A stretch of 64,000 nt of DNA, taken from NCBI RefSeq assembly GCF_914768045.1, contig NZ_CAJZCD010000003.1:1-64000 (forward strand), given 5' to 3'. The position numbers and the translations under genes are program-made. The notes under the pieces were generated by a model. It saw nothing but the letters and a program-made list of their open reading frames with translations, was not told the DNA's origin and did not search any database. How positions within the stretch are numbered: the stretch's first letter is position 1; every line of letters begins with the position of its first letter. Shown one piece after another: positions 36,562 to 45,198 of this stretch. This stretch comes from Snodgrassella communis. Its GTDB lineage: Bacteria; Pseudomonadota; Gammaproteobacteria; Burkholderiales; Neisseriaceae.

Positions 36562-37293
36562 TTAAATGTATCTACCAAACCATTCAACCCTGCCGATAAT
36601 TGATACATCACTTGCAGGTGATGAGATATCAACTTCAAAGGGTGGATATGCTTCATTGGCGGACATTATAAGAAGCCGTCCACCTGGTAAAGATTGTACC
36701 CGTTTTACAATTAAATCTTCACCGATACGTATAACATAAAGGCCTGAACCGGGCTTATTATTGGCGTGATTTACCAGAATATTATCGCCGTCATTTAGCA
36801 CTCCCTCCATTGAATCGCCTTTAACTGTAATCACGCTCAAATGATTAGGGTCTGCTCGTAAATAGTTTTTTATCCAGTATTTACGAAATGCAAGTACTAA
36901 AGTATGGTTTTCATCGGAGTTGTAATAACCACTACCAGCGGCAGCTTTTACCTCGTAATAAGGAATAAATACGAAGTCGTCAACATTCACAGTGTGACCA
37001 AGAACATCATAAACCATTGAAGTAGAATCTTTATCTAATAGTAATGATGTACTATCTAATAATTTTGTTTGCTGTGATTCATCTGGGAATGGGCTCCCCT
37101 CTCCAGTAAGCAGCCATGTTAAATCACATCCTGTAACTTCTCTTATTTTTATTAAGGTTTCAGCTTTTGGGATACCTCCATCATACCAAATGCGAGTAAA
37201 TCCCTGAAAAGTCATACCAATTTGTTTAGCAATTTGTGTTGGTCCCGTGTCGTTACCAAATAGAAAAAGAAGGCGATCTTTAAAAGTTTGCAT
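36562..37293 (-). CDS. Phage repressor with S24 (LexA/CI-like) domain
   Basis: About 243 residues from ATG 37293; ATG 37302 or 37311 are alternatives, and the open frame runs back into the operator. An N-terminal helix-turn-helix (GPTQIAKQIGMTFQGFTRIW) is followed by a C-terminal S24 peptidase fold with Ser in VKGDSMEG and Lys in LIVKRVQS. An Ala-Gly pair in KAAAGSG is a possible self-cleavage site. It should keep the lytic promoter silent through the GTTGCAAATA operators and may respond to DNA damage via RecA. It diverges from ner, the normal Mu-like layout, but the S24 domain is unlike Mu repressor c itself. Confidence 0.88.
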   Translation of the reverse strand: MQTFKDRLLFLFGNDTGPTQIAKQIGMTFQGFTRIWYDGGIPKAETLIKIREVTGCDLTWLLTGEGSPFPDESQQTKLLDSTSLLLDKDSTSMVYDVLGHTVNVDDFVFIPYYEVKAAAGSGYYNSDENHTLVLAFRKYWIKNYLRADPNHLSVITVKGDSMEGVLNDGDNILVNHANNKPGSGLYVIRIGEDLIVKRVQSLPGGRLLIMSANEAYPPFEVDISSPASDVSIIGRVEWFGRYI

Positions 37294-37323
37294 ACTATTC
37301 ATCTTTTGCATATAAATTCGAAC

Positions 37324-37434
37324 TATTTGCAACTAAAGTTGCAAATAAACACATCTGTTGCAAATAAAAAAAACATTTTATATTCAATTGATTAATAAAA
37401 TTCATCTCAAAAGTTACGAAAATTTATTTGCAAC
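37324..37434. promoter_or_regulatory. Operator region with four GTTGCAAATA boxes
   Basis: TATTTGCAAC (37324-37333) and GTTGCAAATA (37338-37347) form a perfect 10-bp inverted repeat with a 4-base centre. A third box lies at 37357-37366 and a fourth (reverse) at 37425-37434, just before the early promoter. These are expected binding sites for the repressor and/or Ner. Confidence 0.75.
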
Positions 37435-37437
37435 AGG

Positions 37438-37466
37438 TTTACTAATAAGTTTTTGCATATTATTAT
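37438..37466 (+). promoter_or_regulatory. Early lytic promoter (Pe-like)
   Basis: TTTACT (37438-37443), 17 bp, TATTAT (37461-37466), about 60 bases before ner. The nearest operator box ends four bases upstream of the -35, so bound repressor would block polymerase. Confidence 0.6.
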
Positions 37467-37524
37467 ATCCATAAGTTAAGCATTTTGATGAATTCAACAG
37501 CGTTAAGCTATGGAGTAAGTTTAT

Positions 37525-37782
37525 ATGCAAAAAAATACAGCCGATTGGCATCGCGCCGATATAGTAGCGGCACTTAAAAAACAAGGCTGGTCTATCGCTG
37601 CTTTATCGCGAGAAGCAGGATTAAGTTCAAACACCCTAAAAACAGCACTTGCAGCACCATATTTAAAAGGCGAAAGAATTATTGCTGCTGCAATAGGGGT
37701 TGCTGCTGAAGAAATTTGGCCTACTCGTTATGCGCGTAGGAATTTCCATCCCGTACTTCCCAAAACAGTAATTAATAACTGA
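37525..37782 (+). CDS. ner: Ner-like transcriptional regulator
   Basis: An 85-residue helix-turn-helix protein of the Ner/Nlp (SfsB) family, with DWHRADIVAALKKQGWS, then SREAGLSSNTLKTAL and IGVAAEEIWPTRY. In Mu, Ner turns down the early and repressor promoters during lytic growth, like lambda Cro. GGAG precedes the ATG by nine bases. First gene of the early operon. Confidence 0.9.
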   Translation: MQKNTADWHRADIVAALKKQGWSIAALSREAGLSSNTLKTALAAPYLKGERIIAAAIGVAAEEIWPTRYARRNFHPVLPKTVINN

Positions 37783-37850
37783 ATGATAAGGTATTGCAGC
37801 AAATAGTGCATCTTAAATATGCAAAATCTAACCAAAGAAAATTATGTTTT

Positions 37851-39902
37851 ATGGAAACTAAATATTTAACAGCAACCGATATTGCAAATTTATCTTTGTC
37901 GATGCTGCCTAAATCCAGACAAGGAATTGAAAAACGGGCAAGAATTGAAAGTTGGCCATTTGAAATCGTTCCAGGTAATGGAAGAAATGGAGGAGTTCGC
38001 AAATATACTGTTGATTTGTTGCCTTGTGATGTTCAATCTGCCATCAAGAAAAAGCTGATAAATCAAATTTTAGCCAATTTTGAAAAGGTAGCCTTACCAA
38101 ATACAGATAAAAAAACAACAGTAGTTACAAAACGTTTACAGCAATTAGGTTTATCAATAGATGAAGAGGTAGGCAATCTAAAAGATAAACAAAAAGATAT
38201 AGCATATGCTCGGATGTCATTGTGCCAAGAAGTTAGCAAGATGCATCACGTTGCAGGTTTGGGTGTCAAAGAAGCTGTCAGATATGTGATTGAGCAGGTT
38301 GATTCCGGATTGCTGCCTGAACATTTGGTAAAACTGATTGAAGTGGCTAATGCCAGAAGTAATGCAAGTCGCAATTTATCGTTCAATACTTTGTATAAGT
38401 GGCTTCGTATATACAAGGCAGCGAAAACACCTAATGAAAGGCTGGCGGCATTATCGCCACGGCAAACTAAACCTAAAACGCCATTGCTGGCTTACGATTG
38501 GTTGCCGGATTTTATGTCCTTTTATTCCAGTCCAAGTAATCCTAGTGTTACTCAGGCATACAGGGGCTTTGCTAAGAACTGGATTGGTGCAGGTAAGGAT
38601 GTTGCTGAACTGCCATCTATAGATGCTGTTAGGCGTGCATTGAAGAAGATGCCGGTAATTGCTAGGGAGCGCGGGCGCAAAACTGGTGCAGCATATAAAT
38701 CATTGTTGCCTTATGTGCAGCGCGACTGGCTGGCACTCTCTCCTAATGATGTCTGGATTGGTGACGGGCATAGTTTTAAAGCAAAAATAGCCCATCCTGA
38801 CCATGGCCGGCCATTCAAGCCTGAGGTAACGGTGATTGTTGATTGTTGCCGGATGATTGTGGGTTTTTCTGTATCGCTGGCTGAAAGTACGGTTGCTGTT
38901 GCTGATGCGTTAAGAATCGGTATTAAGAATTTTGGCTTGCCGCTAATGTATTACTCGGATAATGGCGGTGGTCAAACAAGTAAGATGATTGACCATGAGG
39001 TAACTGGTTATTGTGCCCGCCTTGGTATCCATCATGAAACGGGTATGCCGGGTAATCCGCAAGGACGCGGGATTATTGAGGGGCTATGGGATGGGACGCT
39101 TATTGCTTTAGCTAAGGAGTATGAGACGTATACCGGCCGTGGTATGGATAGCAGTACGAAAAATATGATGTACCGAAAGCTGGATAGTGCCTTAAATGCG
39201 GAGAGTAAGGGCAAGGAGCTGACTCCTGAGCAGAAGAAATATAAGGCTAAACTGCCTAGCTGGAAGCAGTTTATTGCTGATGTGACTCGGTGTATTGATG
39301 AGTATAACCACCGCCCACACCGTGCATTGCCTAAGAATGTGGATGGAATTCACTACTCTCCTGCTGAATACCGCGCTATGCGTCTGCAAAAGGATGGTGT
39401 GGAGGTTGACCGGTTGACTGATATTGAACTGGATACGCTGTTTATGCCAGAGACGATTAGGGTTACTAATCGTGGCTTGGTATCACTTATGGACAATAGT
39501 TATTTTCATGTTGATTTAGCTAATTACCACGGTGCGCAGGTGCGGGTTGCCTATGATTTACATGATTATCAGCATGTGATTGTGCGGACGATGGACGGTA
39601 AGTTTATCTGTAAGGCGGTATTTGAGGGCAATAAACGCGATGCTATGCCTAAGCCTTTGATGCAGCAACTGAAAGAAAAACGGGTTAAGAATCGGGTACG
39701 GCGTAAGGAAGAACAGATTGCGATTGCTGAGGCTGAATTAAAACCGGCAATTGAGCATCAGCCTAATTTTGGCTTGCTGCTGGGTAATGGTGCGGCAATT
39801 CCGGTATGTGATTACGTGAAAGCAGAGAAAGAAGAGCGTAAACCGTTGTTTATGTTTGAGAGCGACCGAGATGCTTGGGAGCAAAATCATGGTACTGACT
39901 GA
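37851..39902 (+). CDS. Mu-type DDE transposase A
   Basis: A 683-residue MuA-like transposase that cuts and joins the phage ends. The N-terminal winged-helix DNA-binding region includes RARIESWPFEIVPGNGRNGG. The catalytic Asp is in WIGDGHSF (~305), the second Asp in YYSDNGGG (~369) and the Glu in GRGIIEGLW (~409). A beta-barrel follows, then a basic C-terminal tail (LKEKRVKNRVRRKEEQ) of the type that contacts MuB and ClpX. I start it at ATG 37851; the TTG at 37794 would add 19 residues with no family support. Full length with intact triad. Confidence 0.93.
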   Translation: METKYLTATDIANLSLSMLPKSRQGIEKRARIESWPFEIVPGNGRNGGVRKYTVDLLPCDVQSAIKKKLINQILANFEKVALPNTDKKTTVVTKRLQQLGLSIDEEVGNLKDKQKDIAYARMSLCQEVSKMHHVAGLGVKEAVRYVIEQVDSGLLPEHLVKLIEVANARSNASRNLSFNTLYKWLRIYKAAKTPNERLAALSPRQTKPKTPLLAYDWLPDFMSFYSSPSNPSVTQAYRGFAKNWIGAGKDVAELPSIDAVRRALKKMPVIARERGRKTGAAYKSLLPYVQRDWLALSPNDVWIGDGHSFKAKIAHPDHGRPFKPEVTVIVDCCRMIVGFSVSLAESTVAVADALRIGIKNFGLPLMYYSDNGGGQTSKMIDHEVTGYCARLGIHHETGMPGNPQGRGIIEGLWDGTLIALAKEYETYTGRGMDSSTKNMMYRKLDSALNAESKGKELTPEQKKYKAKLPSWKQFIADVTRCIDEYNHRPHRALPKNVDGIHYSPAEYRAMRLQKDGVEVDRLTDIELDTLFMPETIRVTNRGLVSLMDNSYFHVDLANYHGAQVRVAYDLHDYQHVIVRTMDGKFICKAVFEGNKRDAMPKPLMQQLKEKRVKNRVRRKEEQIAIAEAELKPAIEHQPNFGLLLGNGAAIPVCDYVKAEKEERKPLFMFESDRDAWEQNHGTD

Positions 39903-39915
39903 GAAAGGGCAAGAT

Positions 39916-40221
39916 ATGTGTAATCAAGAGCTAGGCAGACAAATCACCGCGTTAAAAATGTTTAAAGCAGCCGTTGATGCCGCTGATGATGATGTAACTA
40001 TTGCGACTTTTTGCCGTGACTATTTTTTTAGTTTATTCAAATCGTTTGATTTAACTGCATCGGAGGCTGTGGCTATGCTGGTGGCACTTGCTGCTGCAAT
40101 GAATGATAAGAAGTTTTGTAATGTTTTTGCTTGTTCGCCGGAGATGCTGTGCGCCAACGCTTCTGATTCGGCACTTATCCAAGCTATTAAATCAGACCAA
40201 GAGATTTGGGATTTATTGTGA
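39916..40221 (+). CDS. Small phage protein of unknown function
   Basis: 101 residues from ATG 39916, behind AAGGGC. An ATG at 39889 overlapping the transposase stop is possible. The protein is acidic and probably helical (DAADDDVTIATFCRDYFF, EAVAMLVALAAAMND). It has no recognised domain. It lies between the transposase and its B partner and is cotranscribed with them. Confidence 0.6.
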   Translation: MCNQELGRQITALKMFKAAVDAADDDVTIATFCRDYFFSLFKSFDLTASEAVAMLVALAAAMNDKKFCNVFACSPEMLCANASDSALIQAIKSDQEIWDLL

Positions 40222-40286
40222 GGCGGCAACCGGAGGCAACCGGTTACCTAGACCCTGAACCAATTTTCAATAAGTGAGTTATTAAA

Positions 40287-41177
40287 ATGTCTATAGCACA
40301 GGATTTACAGAACTATATCAATGAACGTGGTATTTCACAAGGCAATGTTGCGCGTGGTATCGGAAAAAGCCCGGCAACGATTAATCAGTATTTGCAAGGC
40401 AAGTACGCTGGGGATGTGGCTGCTTTAGATAAGATGGTTGCTGCGTGGCTGCAAACACAGCGAGAACGGGCAAATGATATCCGTACGCAGTTAAGTTACA
40501 CATATACAACAACGGCGCGCCGTATTGAGGAGGTGCTCAGGCTGGCGCATGTTGAGGGTGAGACTGTTGTGCTGTATGGACAGGCTGGGTTGGGTAAAAC
40601 GAGTGCGCTGGAAGCTTATGTAAGGCGTAATCCGGACGCTATTATGGTTGATTCTGACCCGAGTTACAGTGCAAAGGTGTTGCTGTCCTGTATTGCGGCT
40701 GAGGTTGGTGCGGAAAGTCGCGGCAGTTTGCATCAGTTGATTGAGGCACTGATTAAGAAGTTAAAGGATAGTGGCCGGATTATTTTGGTGGATGAAGCGG
40801 AAAATCTGCCATTGCGTGCGCTTGAATGTCTGCGCAGAATTCATGATAAGACTGGTATCGGGCTGGTACTGGCCGGTATGCCTCGCTTGCTGGTTAATCT
40901 GCGCGGCAGTAAGGGGGAATTAAAGCAGTTATATAGTCGGGTGGCATTCAGGTTTGATTTAGGCGATACGGTGCCTGATTGTGAGCTGGAGGCTATTATT
41001 AATCAGTCAATTAGTGGTATTGACCCGGATACGGTACAGGCGTTGGTTGTGGCTGCGCATGGTAATACGCGGCGGTTGGCAAAGCTGGTACGGGGTGTAA
41101 CCCGTATGACAAAGGTTAATAACCGGCCGTTTGATGTGGCTATGGTAAAAGAGTTTGAAAAGATGCTGATTAGCTAA
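40287..41177 (+). CDS. Mu B-like DNA transposition ATPase
   Basis: 296 residues. An N-terminal helix-turn-helix (SQGNVARGIGKSPATINQYL) is followed by an AAA+ ATPase with Walker A GQAGLGKTS (~97-105) and Walker B IILVDEAEN (~166-174), and a C-terminal helical domain. MuB binds target DNA, activates the transposase and gives target immunity. The upstream gap contains GGCAACCGG twice in tandem (40225-40233, 40235-40243). Confidence 0.92.
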   Translation: MSIAQDLQNYINERGISQGNVARGIGKSPATINQYLQGKYAGDVAALDKMVAAWLQTQRERANDIRTQLSYTYTTTARRIEEVLRLAHVEGETVVLYGQAGLGKTSALEAYVRRNPDAIMVDSDPSYSAKVLLSCIAAEVGAESRGSLHQLIEALIKKLKDSGRIILVDEAENLPLRALECLRRIHDKTGIGLVLAGMPRLLVNLRGSKGELKQLYSRVAFRFDLGDTVPDCELEAIINQSISGIDPDTVQALVVAAHGNTRRLAKLVRGVTRMTKVNNRPFDVAMVKEFEKMLIS

Positions 41178-41260
41178 GCTAAAAATGATAAATGCTTGAT
41201 GCATTATATATTTTTTACCTATAAATCATAATAAATAATTGATTATAAAGGAAAATTAAA

Positions 41261-41515
41261 ATGGAATTAAAGGAAAGCCGTTTTATGTACTGGATTCTGG
41301 CGGTGCCTTTTTCGCTGGTTTTAAGTTGCCAGCCGGCGGGATGCAATCCGGCACCGGCCAAGGTATCTATGCCATCTGCTGTATTAGTTAAGCAGCAGGA
41401 TGAAGAGGCGCAGCAGCAGGCGGATGCGGTAGCAGCTATGTATGAGCATATGGGCGATGAGGAGCGGATGCGTGGTGTGGTTTATGAGCCGGTAGATGAG
41501 GAGCTAATCAGATGA
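41261..41515 (+). CDS. Small early phage protein with hydrophobic N-terminus
   Basis: 84 residues behind AAAGGA. Residues ~8-24 are hydrophobic (MYWILAVPFSLVLSCQPAGC) and look like a signal or lipoprotein signal; the rest is acidic. No family recognised. Its stop overlaps the next start (ATGA), so they are coupled. Confidence 0.6.
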   Translation: MELKESRFMYWILAVPFSLVLSCQPAGCNPAPAKVSMPSAVLVKQQDEEAQQQADAVAAMYEHMGDEERMRGVVYEPVDEELIR

Positions 41516-41811
41516 GGCAGTGCAGACAAATTCGGGTGGTTAATGGCAAGTCTAAAAAGTATTGCCCTGTATGCAAGAAATGGCTGCCGGTGAGTTCGCG
41601 TTATTTTTCAGAAAGCAGACGCCATGCAACTGGATTTCTAACCTACTGTAAGGATTGTTGTAATGAGATTCAGCGCAGGAAACGAGAAAAAGAACGCGCC
41701 GCTGAAAAAGGTTATTTGAGAACTGATGCTGCTGCGGTGGTGGCATCTGCTGAGATTTTGAAACCGGAATACTGGTTAATCAATAGTGATAATTATCGGA
41801 ATGGAGATTGA
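41512..41811 (+). CDS. Small phage protein with HNH-like zinc-binding cysteine pairs
   Basis: 99 residues. The pairs CPVCKKWLPVSSRYF and TYCKDCCNEIQRRKR give two CxxC units about 30 residues apart, a treble-clef or zinc-ribbon arrangement as at the start of some phage HNH proteins, but no HNH catalytic part is visible. The tail is basic, then variable. Coupled by ATGA to the preceding gene. Probably nucleic-acid binding; role unknown. Confidence 0.6.
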   Translation: MRQCRQIRVVNGKSKKYCPVCKKWLPVSSRYFSESRRHATGFLTYCKDCCNEIQRRKREKERAAEKGYLRTDAAAVVASAEILKPEYWLINSDNYRNGD

Positions 41812-41812
41812 T

Positions 41813-42520
41813 ATGAATAAAGAACAAGCGATTGAAAAAATCAAAAAATGCCTACGATTGGCTAAGTCAGCAAACGAAAATGAAGCAGCGCAGGCGTTTA
41901 AACATGCGCAAGCTTTGATGCGTGAGTTTGGTGTGACAGATATAGATGTAGAGATGTCGGAGATAATTGAGACCAGCGTTAAAATTCCTGTGGCCATTCC
42001 AAAATGGCAATTTGTCCTGTTTGAAATCTGTAAAGATGCTTTTGGTGTTGATGGTTACATATACAGAAGTCTGGGGGCGGGTACTGGTAATCAGATGGCA
42101 CATTTCCGGTTTTATGGAATGTCCCCAAAGCCGGAGCTGGCAGCATATGCGTATGAGGTTTTATTGCGCCAATTGCGCGCTGCACGGCGGGAATATATCG
42201 CCACTAAACTAAAGCGGGTCAAACTGGCTAAAAATAAAACATACCGTGCTGACGAGTTTTGTCTTGGCTGGGTGTCAACTGTTTATCTCAAGGTGGAAAA
42301 GTTTGCTGTCGGAGAGGAAGAACAGCAAAAATTAGGCATATATCTGAATAGATTAAATCTGACTAGTACGTCAAAACCACGCACGATAAATGCTTCAAGT
42401 TCGGCCAAACGGGCTGGATATGATGATTATGCTGAGGGATATGACAAAGGAAAAGATGCGCAGTTAAATCATGCGATGAGTGGTGCAGAGAGTAAACGGC
42501 TGGGGGGGATTCAGCCATGA
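41813..42520 (+). CDS. DUF2786-family phage protein
   Basis: 235 residues from ATG 41813 behind GGAG. The N-terminal EQAIEKIKKCLRLAKSANEN and EAAQAFKHAQALMREFG are the hallmark of DUF2786, a family common in Mu-like and other phages, usually in early regions. The biochemical role is unknown. The C-terminal ~50 residues are polar. It overlaps the next gene by four bases. Confidence 0.8.
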   Translation: MNKEQAIEKIKKCLRLAKSANENEAAQAFKHAQALMREFGVTDIDVEMSEIIETSVKIPVAIPKWQFVLFEICKDAFGVDGYIYRSLGAGTGNQMAHFRFYGMSPKPELAAYAYEVLLRQLRAARREYIATKLKRVKLAKNKTYRADEFCLGWVSTVYLKVEKFAVGEEEQQKLGIYLNRLNLTSTSKPRTINASSSAKRAGYDDYAEGYDKGKDAQLNHAMSGAESKRLGGIQP

Positions 42521-42780
42521 AGCATGTTATGACCATAAACAGAAATAGCCCACAATTTGACCAATATTTGGATATGGCCATTAAAGATGCTTTGATTAAG
42601 GGTGCCATACTGAATGTGACAAATTTCAAGCAGGAGGCGCAGCGCATTAAACTCACTTATGAGGGGGGTATGCTCGAAGCTATACATGTGTTTTTTGGTA
42701 ATAAGGTTACACCGGAATCAGTAATCAATGCCCTTGGTAATGATATCAGGATTATACGCGATGAGGAGCGGGAAGCATGA
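42517..42780 (+). CDS. Small early phage protein, unknown
   Basis: 87 residues, no recognised domain. It is mixed alpha/beta with a charged C-terminus. It overlaps both neighbours by ATGA, so it is a genuine member of the early operon. Confidence 0.6.
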   Translation: MKHVMTINRNSPQFDQYLDMAIKDALIKGAILNVTNFKQEAQRIKLTYEGGMLEAIHVFFGNKVTPESVINALGNDIRIIRDEEREA

Positions 42781-43241
42781 AAACGCGCTGCCCTGTATGC
42801 GGAGCTGAAAACAGTCTTGATGCCCTGATTGCTAATGAGGATGCACGCGAATTACTGTGGACGCTGGCGCAGGTTGGCGGTGATTTAGCTAAGCAGTTGG
42901 TTAAATATCTTGGTTTGTTTCGTCCTGAAAAGTCGAGCCTTTCGGGGGCAAGAATGGCCAAGCTGCTGGCTGAGTTGCGGCCGGATATTCTCAATCAGTG
43001 TATTCAGCGTGATGGCCGGATAACGAAAGCACCATCAGCGGCATGGATATGGGCACTTGGTGAGGTGCTGAGCGCACGCGATGCCGGTACGCTCAAGACG
43101 CCGCTTAAATCCCATGGCTATTTGTATGAGGTGTTGAGTAACTGGCGCGGTACTGTACAGCAGGTTGTTGAGCAGCCTATGACACAAAACGGTAGTAACA
43201 AGATGGTGGAGAGCCTTGCACGGCTTGAAAGTATGAAATGA
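42777..43241 (+). CDS. Early phage protein with N-terminal zinc-ribbon motif
   Basis: 154 residues. RCPVCGAENS at residues 3-12 is one CxxC knuckle, with no obvious second pair nearby. The rest is helical, including WTLAQVGGDLAKQLVKYLGLF. Similar proteins occur in the early region of Mu-like phages of Neisseria and Haemophilus (general knowledge); function unknown. Coupled at both ends by four-base overlaps. Confidence 0.65.
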   Translation: MKTRCPVCGAENSLDALIANEDARELLWTLAQVGGDLAKQLVKYLGLFRPEKSSLSGARMAKLLAELRPDILNQCIQRDGRITKAPSAAWIWALGEVLSARDAGTLKTPLKSHGYLYEVLSNWRGTVQQVVEQPMTQNGSNKMVESLARLESMK

Positions 43242-43606
43242 AAGCGTTTGTCAGACAGGAAATTATTGCAGGCTTGCAGTTGCTGTGTACTTTGCGCTTA
43301 CAGGGGGCACCGCCATCCGATGGGATTGAGGCCACGGCACAGGGCTGGCTGATTGCACTGGAGCCGCGCACTGCGGGATTTGATGAGCAGTTAGACCAAG
43401 GCCGCATTACTAAGGCTTTTCAGCTACTGGCCGCTAAAACGGTACGCTGGCCGCCACCGGTGGCACTGATTGAGCTGATACCGGAGCGGCCACGACCAAA
43501 ATTATTAAATCATGATAAAAGACTAACAGAGGAGCAAAAACGGCAAGGACAGTCAAATTTAAAGGCGATTAAACAACTAATTAATCAGGTTTTAAATAAA
43601 CGTTAA
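43238..43606 (+). CDS. Small early phage protein, unknown
   Basis: 122 residues with no recognised family. The middle has WLIALEPRTAGFDEQLDQG, then a proline-rich turn (PPPVALIELIPERPRPK) and a basic helical tail. It overlaps the upstream gene by four bases and ends 14 bases before gam. Confidence 0.6.
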   Translation: MKAFVRQEIIAGLQLLCTLRLQGAPPSDGIEATAQGWLIALEPRTAGFDEQLDQGRITKAFQLLAAKTVRWPPPVALIELIPERPRPKLLNHDKRLTEEQKRQGQSNLKAIKQLINQVLNKR

Positions 43607-43620
43607 AGGATTTTTTATAT

Positions 43621-44166
43621 ATGGCAGCAGCTAAAAAACTGAGAACTAAACGCGAAGCATTACCGGCTTTTATTCATTCACGTGATGATGCGGTTGCAGG
43701 TATCAAGCGCATGGGTGATTTATTGCGTCTGCGCGAACAGATTCAGGGTGAAATGAATGACAGTATTGCGCAGTTGCAGGAGGATACCGCAGCAAGGGTG
43801 GCACCGATTGATGAGGAGCTGGCCGAACTGGAAGCCGGAATTGCAGCATACTGCACGACGCACCGTGATGTGTTGACTGATGGCAACAAGGTGAAATTTG
43901 CTGACTTGATAACCGGTAAGGTTTCATGGCGCAATAATCCGCCTAAGGTGGTAATCCGTGGTGTAGATGCGGTGATTGCGCTGATGGAGCAATGTGCAGA
44001 TTTCAGTCGCTTTATCCGGGTGAAAAAGGAAATTAATAAGGATGCGGTGCTGAATGAAGCTGCGCTGTTTGAGCAGTCGCCTGTGCCGGGGCTGTCGATT
44101 GTGCCGGGTAAGGAGCAATTTGTGATTGAGCCGTACAATCAGGAATTGCCAGCCTGTACCTCTTAA
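43621..44166 (+). CDS. gam: Host-nuclease inhibitor Gam
   Basis: 181 residues of the Mu Gam family, which binds double-stranded DNA ends as a Ku-like dimer and protects them from RecBCD. An N-terminal long coiled coil (RMGDLLRLREQIQGEMNDSI) is followed by the typical VSWRNNPPKVVIRG and SRFIRVKKEINKDAVL stretches. It is followed by a strong terminator, which ends the first early transcription unit. Confidence 0.93.
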   Translation: MAAAKKLRTKREALPAFIHSRDDAVAGIKRMGDLLRLREQIQGEMNDSIAQLQEDTAARVAPIDEELAELEAGIAAYCTTHRDVLTDGNKVKFADLITGKVSWRNNPPKVVIRGVDAVIALMEQCADFSRFIRVKKEINKDAVLNEAALFEQSPVPGLSIVPGKEQFVIEPYNQELPACTS

Positions 44167-44185
44167 CGCGGTTATAGACCAAAGG

Positions 44186-44216
44186 GACAACTGATATATC
44201 AGTTGTCTTTTTTTTT
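44186..44216 (+). terminator. Strong intrinsic terminator after gam
   Basis: A perfect 22-bp palindrome spans 44186-44207 and is followed by nine T. It starts 20 bases after the gam stop. Confidence 0.92.
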
Positions 44217-44270
44217 GCGTGCATTTTTTCTGATTAATATGTAATTATCGCTCCAAACGGAGGACGCATT

Positions 44271-44705
44271 ATGAATAAACATAACAGAAATAGTATGATA
44301 GCCAAGATAAAAATAGCACAACAGCAGCTGTGTATTGAGGATTCAGCCTACCGTGCGCTGTTGGTGCGCCTGACCGGTAAATCATCCAGTACGCAAATGA
44401 ATCAGGACGAGCTGGAATGCGTAATCAGGGAGATGTGCCGGCTGGGTTTTAAGCCTACTAAACCGAAACGATACGCTGCACCCAATCACCGTAAATCTAA
44501 TACGGCAATGATAGGCAAAGTAGCCGCCCTGCTGGCCGATAATAAGCTGCCGTGGAATTATGCCCACAAACTGGCCAAGCATATGTTTGGGGTTGACCGG
44601 GTGCAATGGTTGAATGACTGGCATTTGCATAAATTGATAGCTGCGCTGCAAATCCATGCAGACCGGAGATATGAGGAGTACGACCCATGTCATTCGAAAG
44701 TATAA
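44271..44705 (+). CDS. GemA-like regulatory protein (DUF1018)
   Basis: 144 residues of the GemA/gp16 family found in Mu-like phages, with IAKIKIAQQQLCIEDSAYRA and LLVRLTGKSSSTQMNQDEL at the N-terminus and DRVQWLNDWHLHKLIAAL at the C-terminus. In Mu, GemA affects host gene expression and DNA topology. A strong GGAGG ribosome site precedes it. It overlaps mor by 19 bases. Confidence 0.88.
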   Translation: MNKHNRNSMIAKIKIAQQQLCIEDSAYRALLVRLTGKSSSTQMNQDELECVIREMCRLGFKPTKPKRYAAPNHRKSNTAMIGKVAALLADNKLPWNYAHKLAKHMFGVDRVQWLNDWHLHKLIAALQIHADRRYEEYDPCHSKV

Positions 44706-45127
44706 AGCATCTGTTGCCGCCGATTATGCATGAAATCATGGATATTATTGGCCTTGAAGCCACAAAAGCACTGGTTGATGCTATTGGTGGCACTAGTTTC
44801 AGGTTTAGTGCGGGGGTTAAGGACTGCCCACGCTACCGGATATTATGCGAGGCAATCGGCGAGGAAATGACTACAAAGCTGCTGGAACGATTCAGAAACT
44901 CAGATGAGTATATACCGCGGTGTGCGACGGCGATGCGTGCCCTGTATTATGCACAGTTCAAGCATGATTTTGAGTACCTGACCCAGTACGATAAAAAAAG
45001 TGCGCGCATGGCCTTGCTGCAATTGTGCCCGCGCTATAAGATTAGTGAGCGTACTGGCTGGAAAATCATCCATGAACAGATTAATGCGATGGCCTATCAG
45101 CCCGGCCTGTTTGAATCACCGTGCTGA
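44687..45127 (+). CDS. mor: Mor/C-family middle-late transcription activator
   Basis: 146 residues with a dimerisation domain and a C-terminal helix-turn-helix (KKSARMALLQLCPRYKIS then ERTGWKIIHEQ), as in Mu Mor. It should switch on the lysis and morphogenesis genes that begin right after it. Only one Mor/C-type gene is seen, so it may do the work of both Mu Mor and C, unless a second lies outside the window. Confidence 0.88.
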   Translation: MSFESIKHLLPPIMHEIMDIIGLEATKALVDAIGGTSFRFSAGVKDCPRYRILCEAIGEEMTTKLLERFRNSDEYIPRCATAMRALYYAQFKHDFEYLTQYDKKSARMALLQLCPRYKISERTGWKIIHEQINAMAYQPGLFESPC

Positions 45128-45164
45128 AGATGTACAGCTATTTACCATAAACGTTAATATTCAA

Positions 45165-45198
45165 AAATATCCATACTTTAACAGATGGATATTTTTTT
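45165..45198 (+). terminator. Terminator-like hairpin touching the amidase start
   Basis: AAATATCCAT (45165-45174) pairs with ATGGATATTT (45185-45194) and the T run reaches the ATG at 45199. It ends the gemA-mor unit or acts as a regulatory hairpin in the late transcript. No separate ribosome site is visible. Confidence 0.65.
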
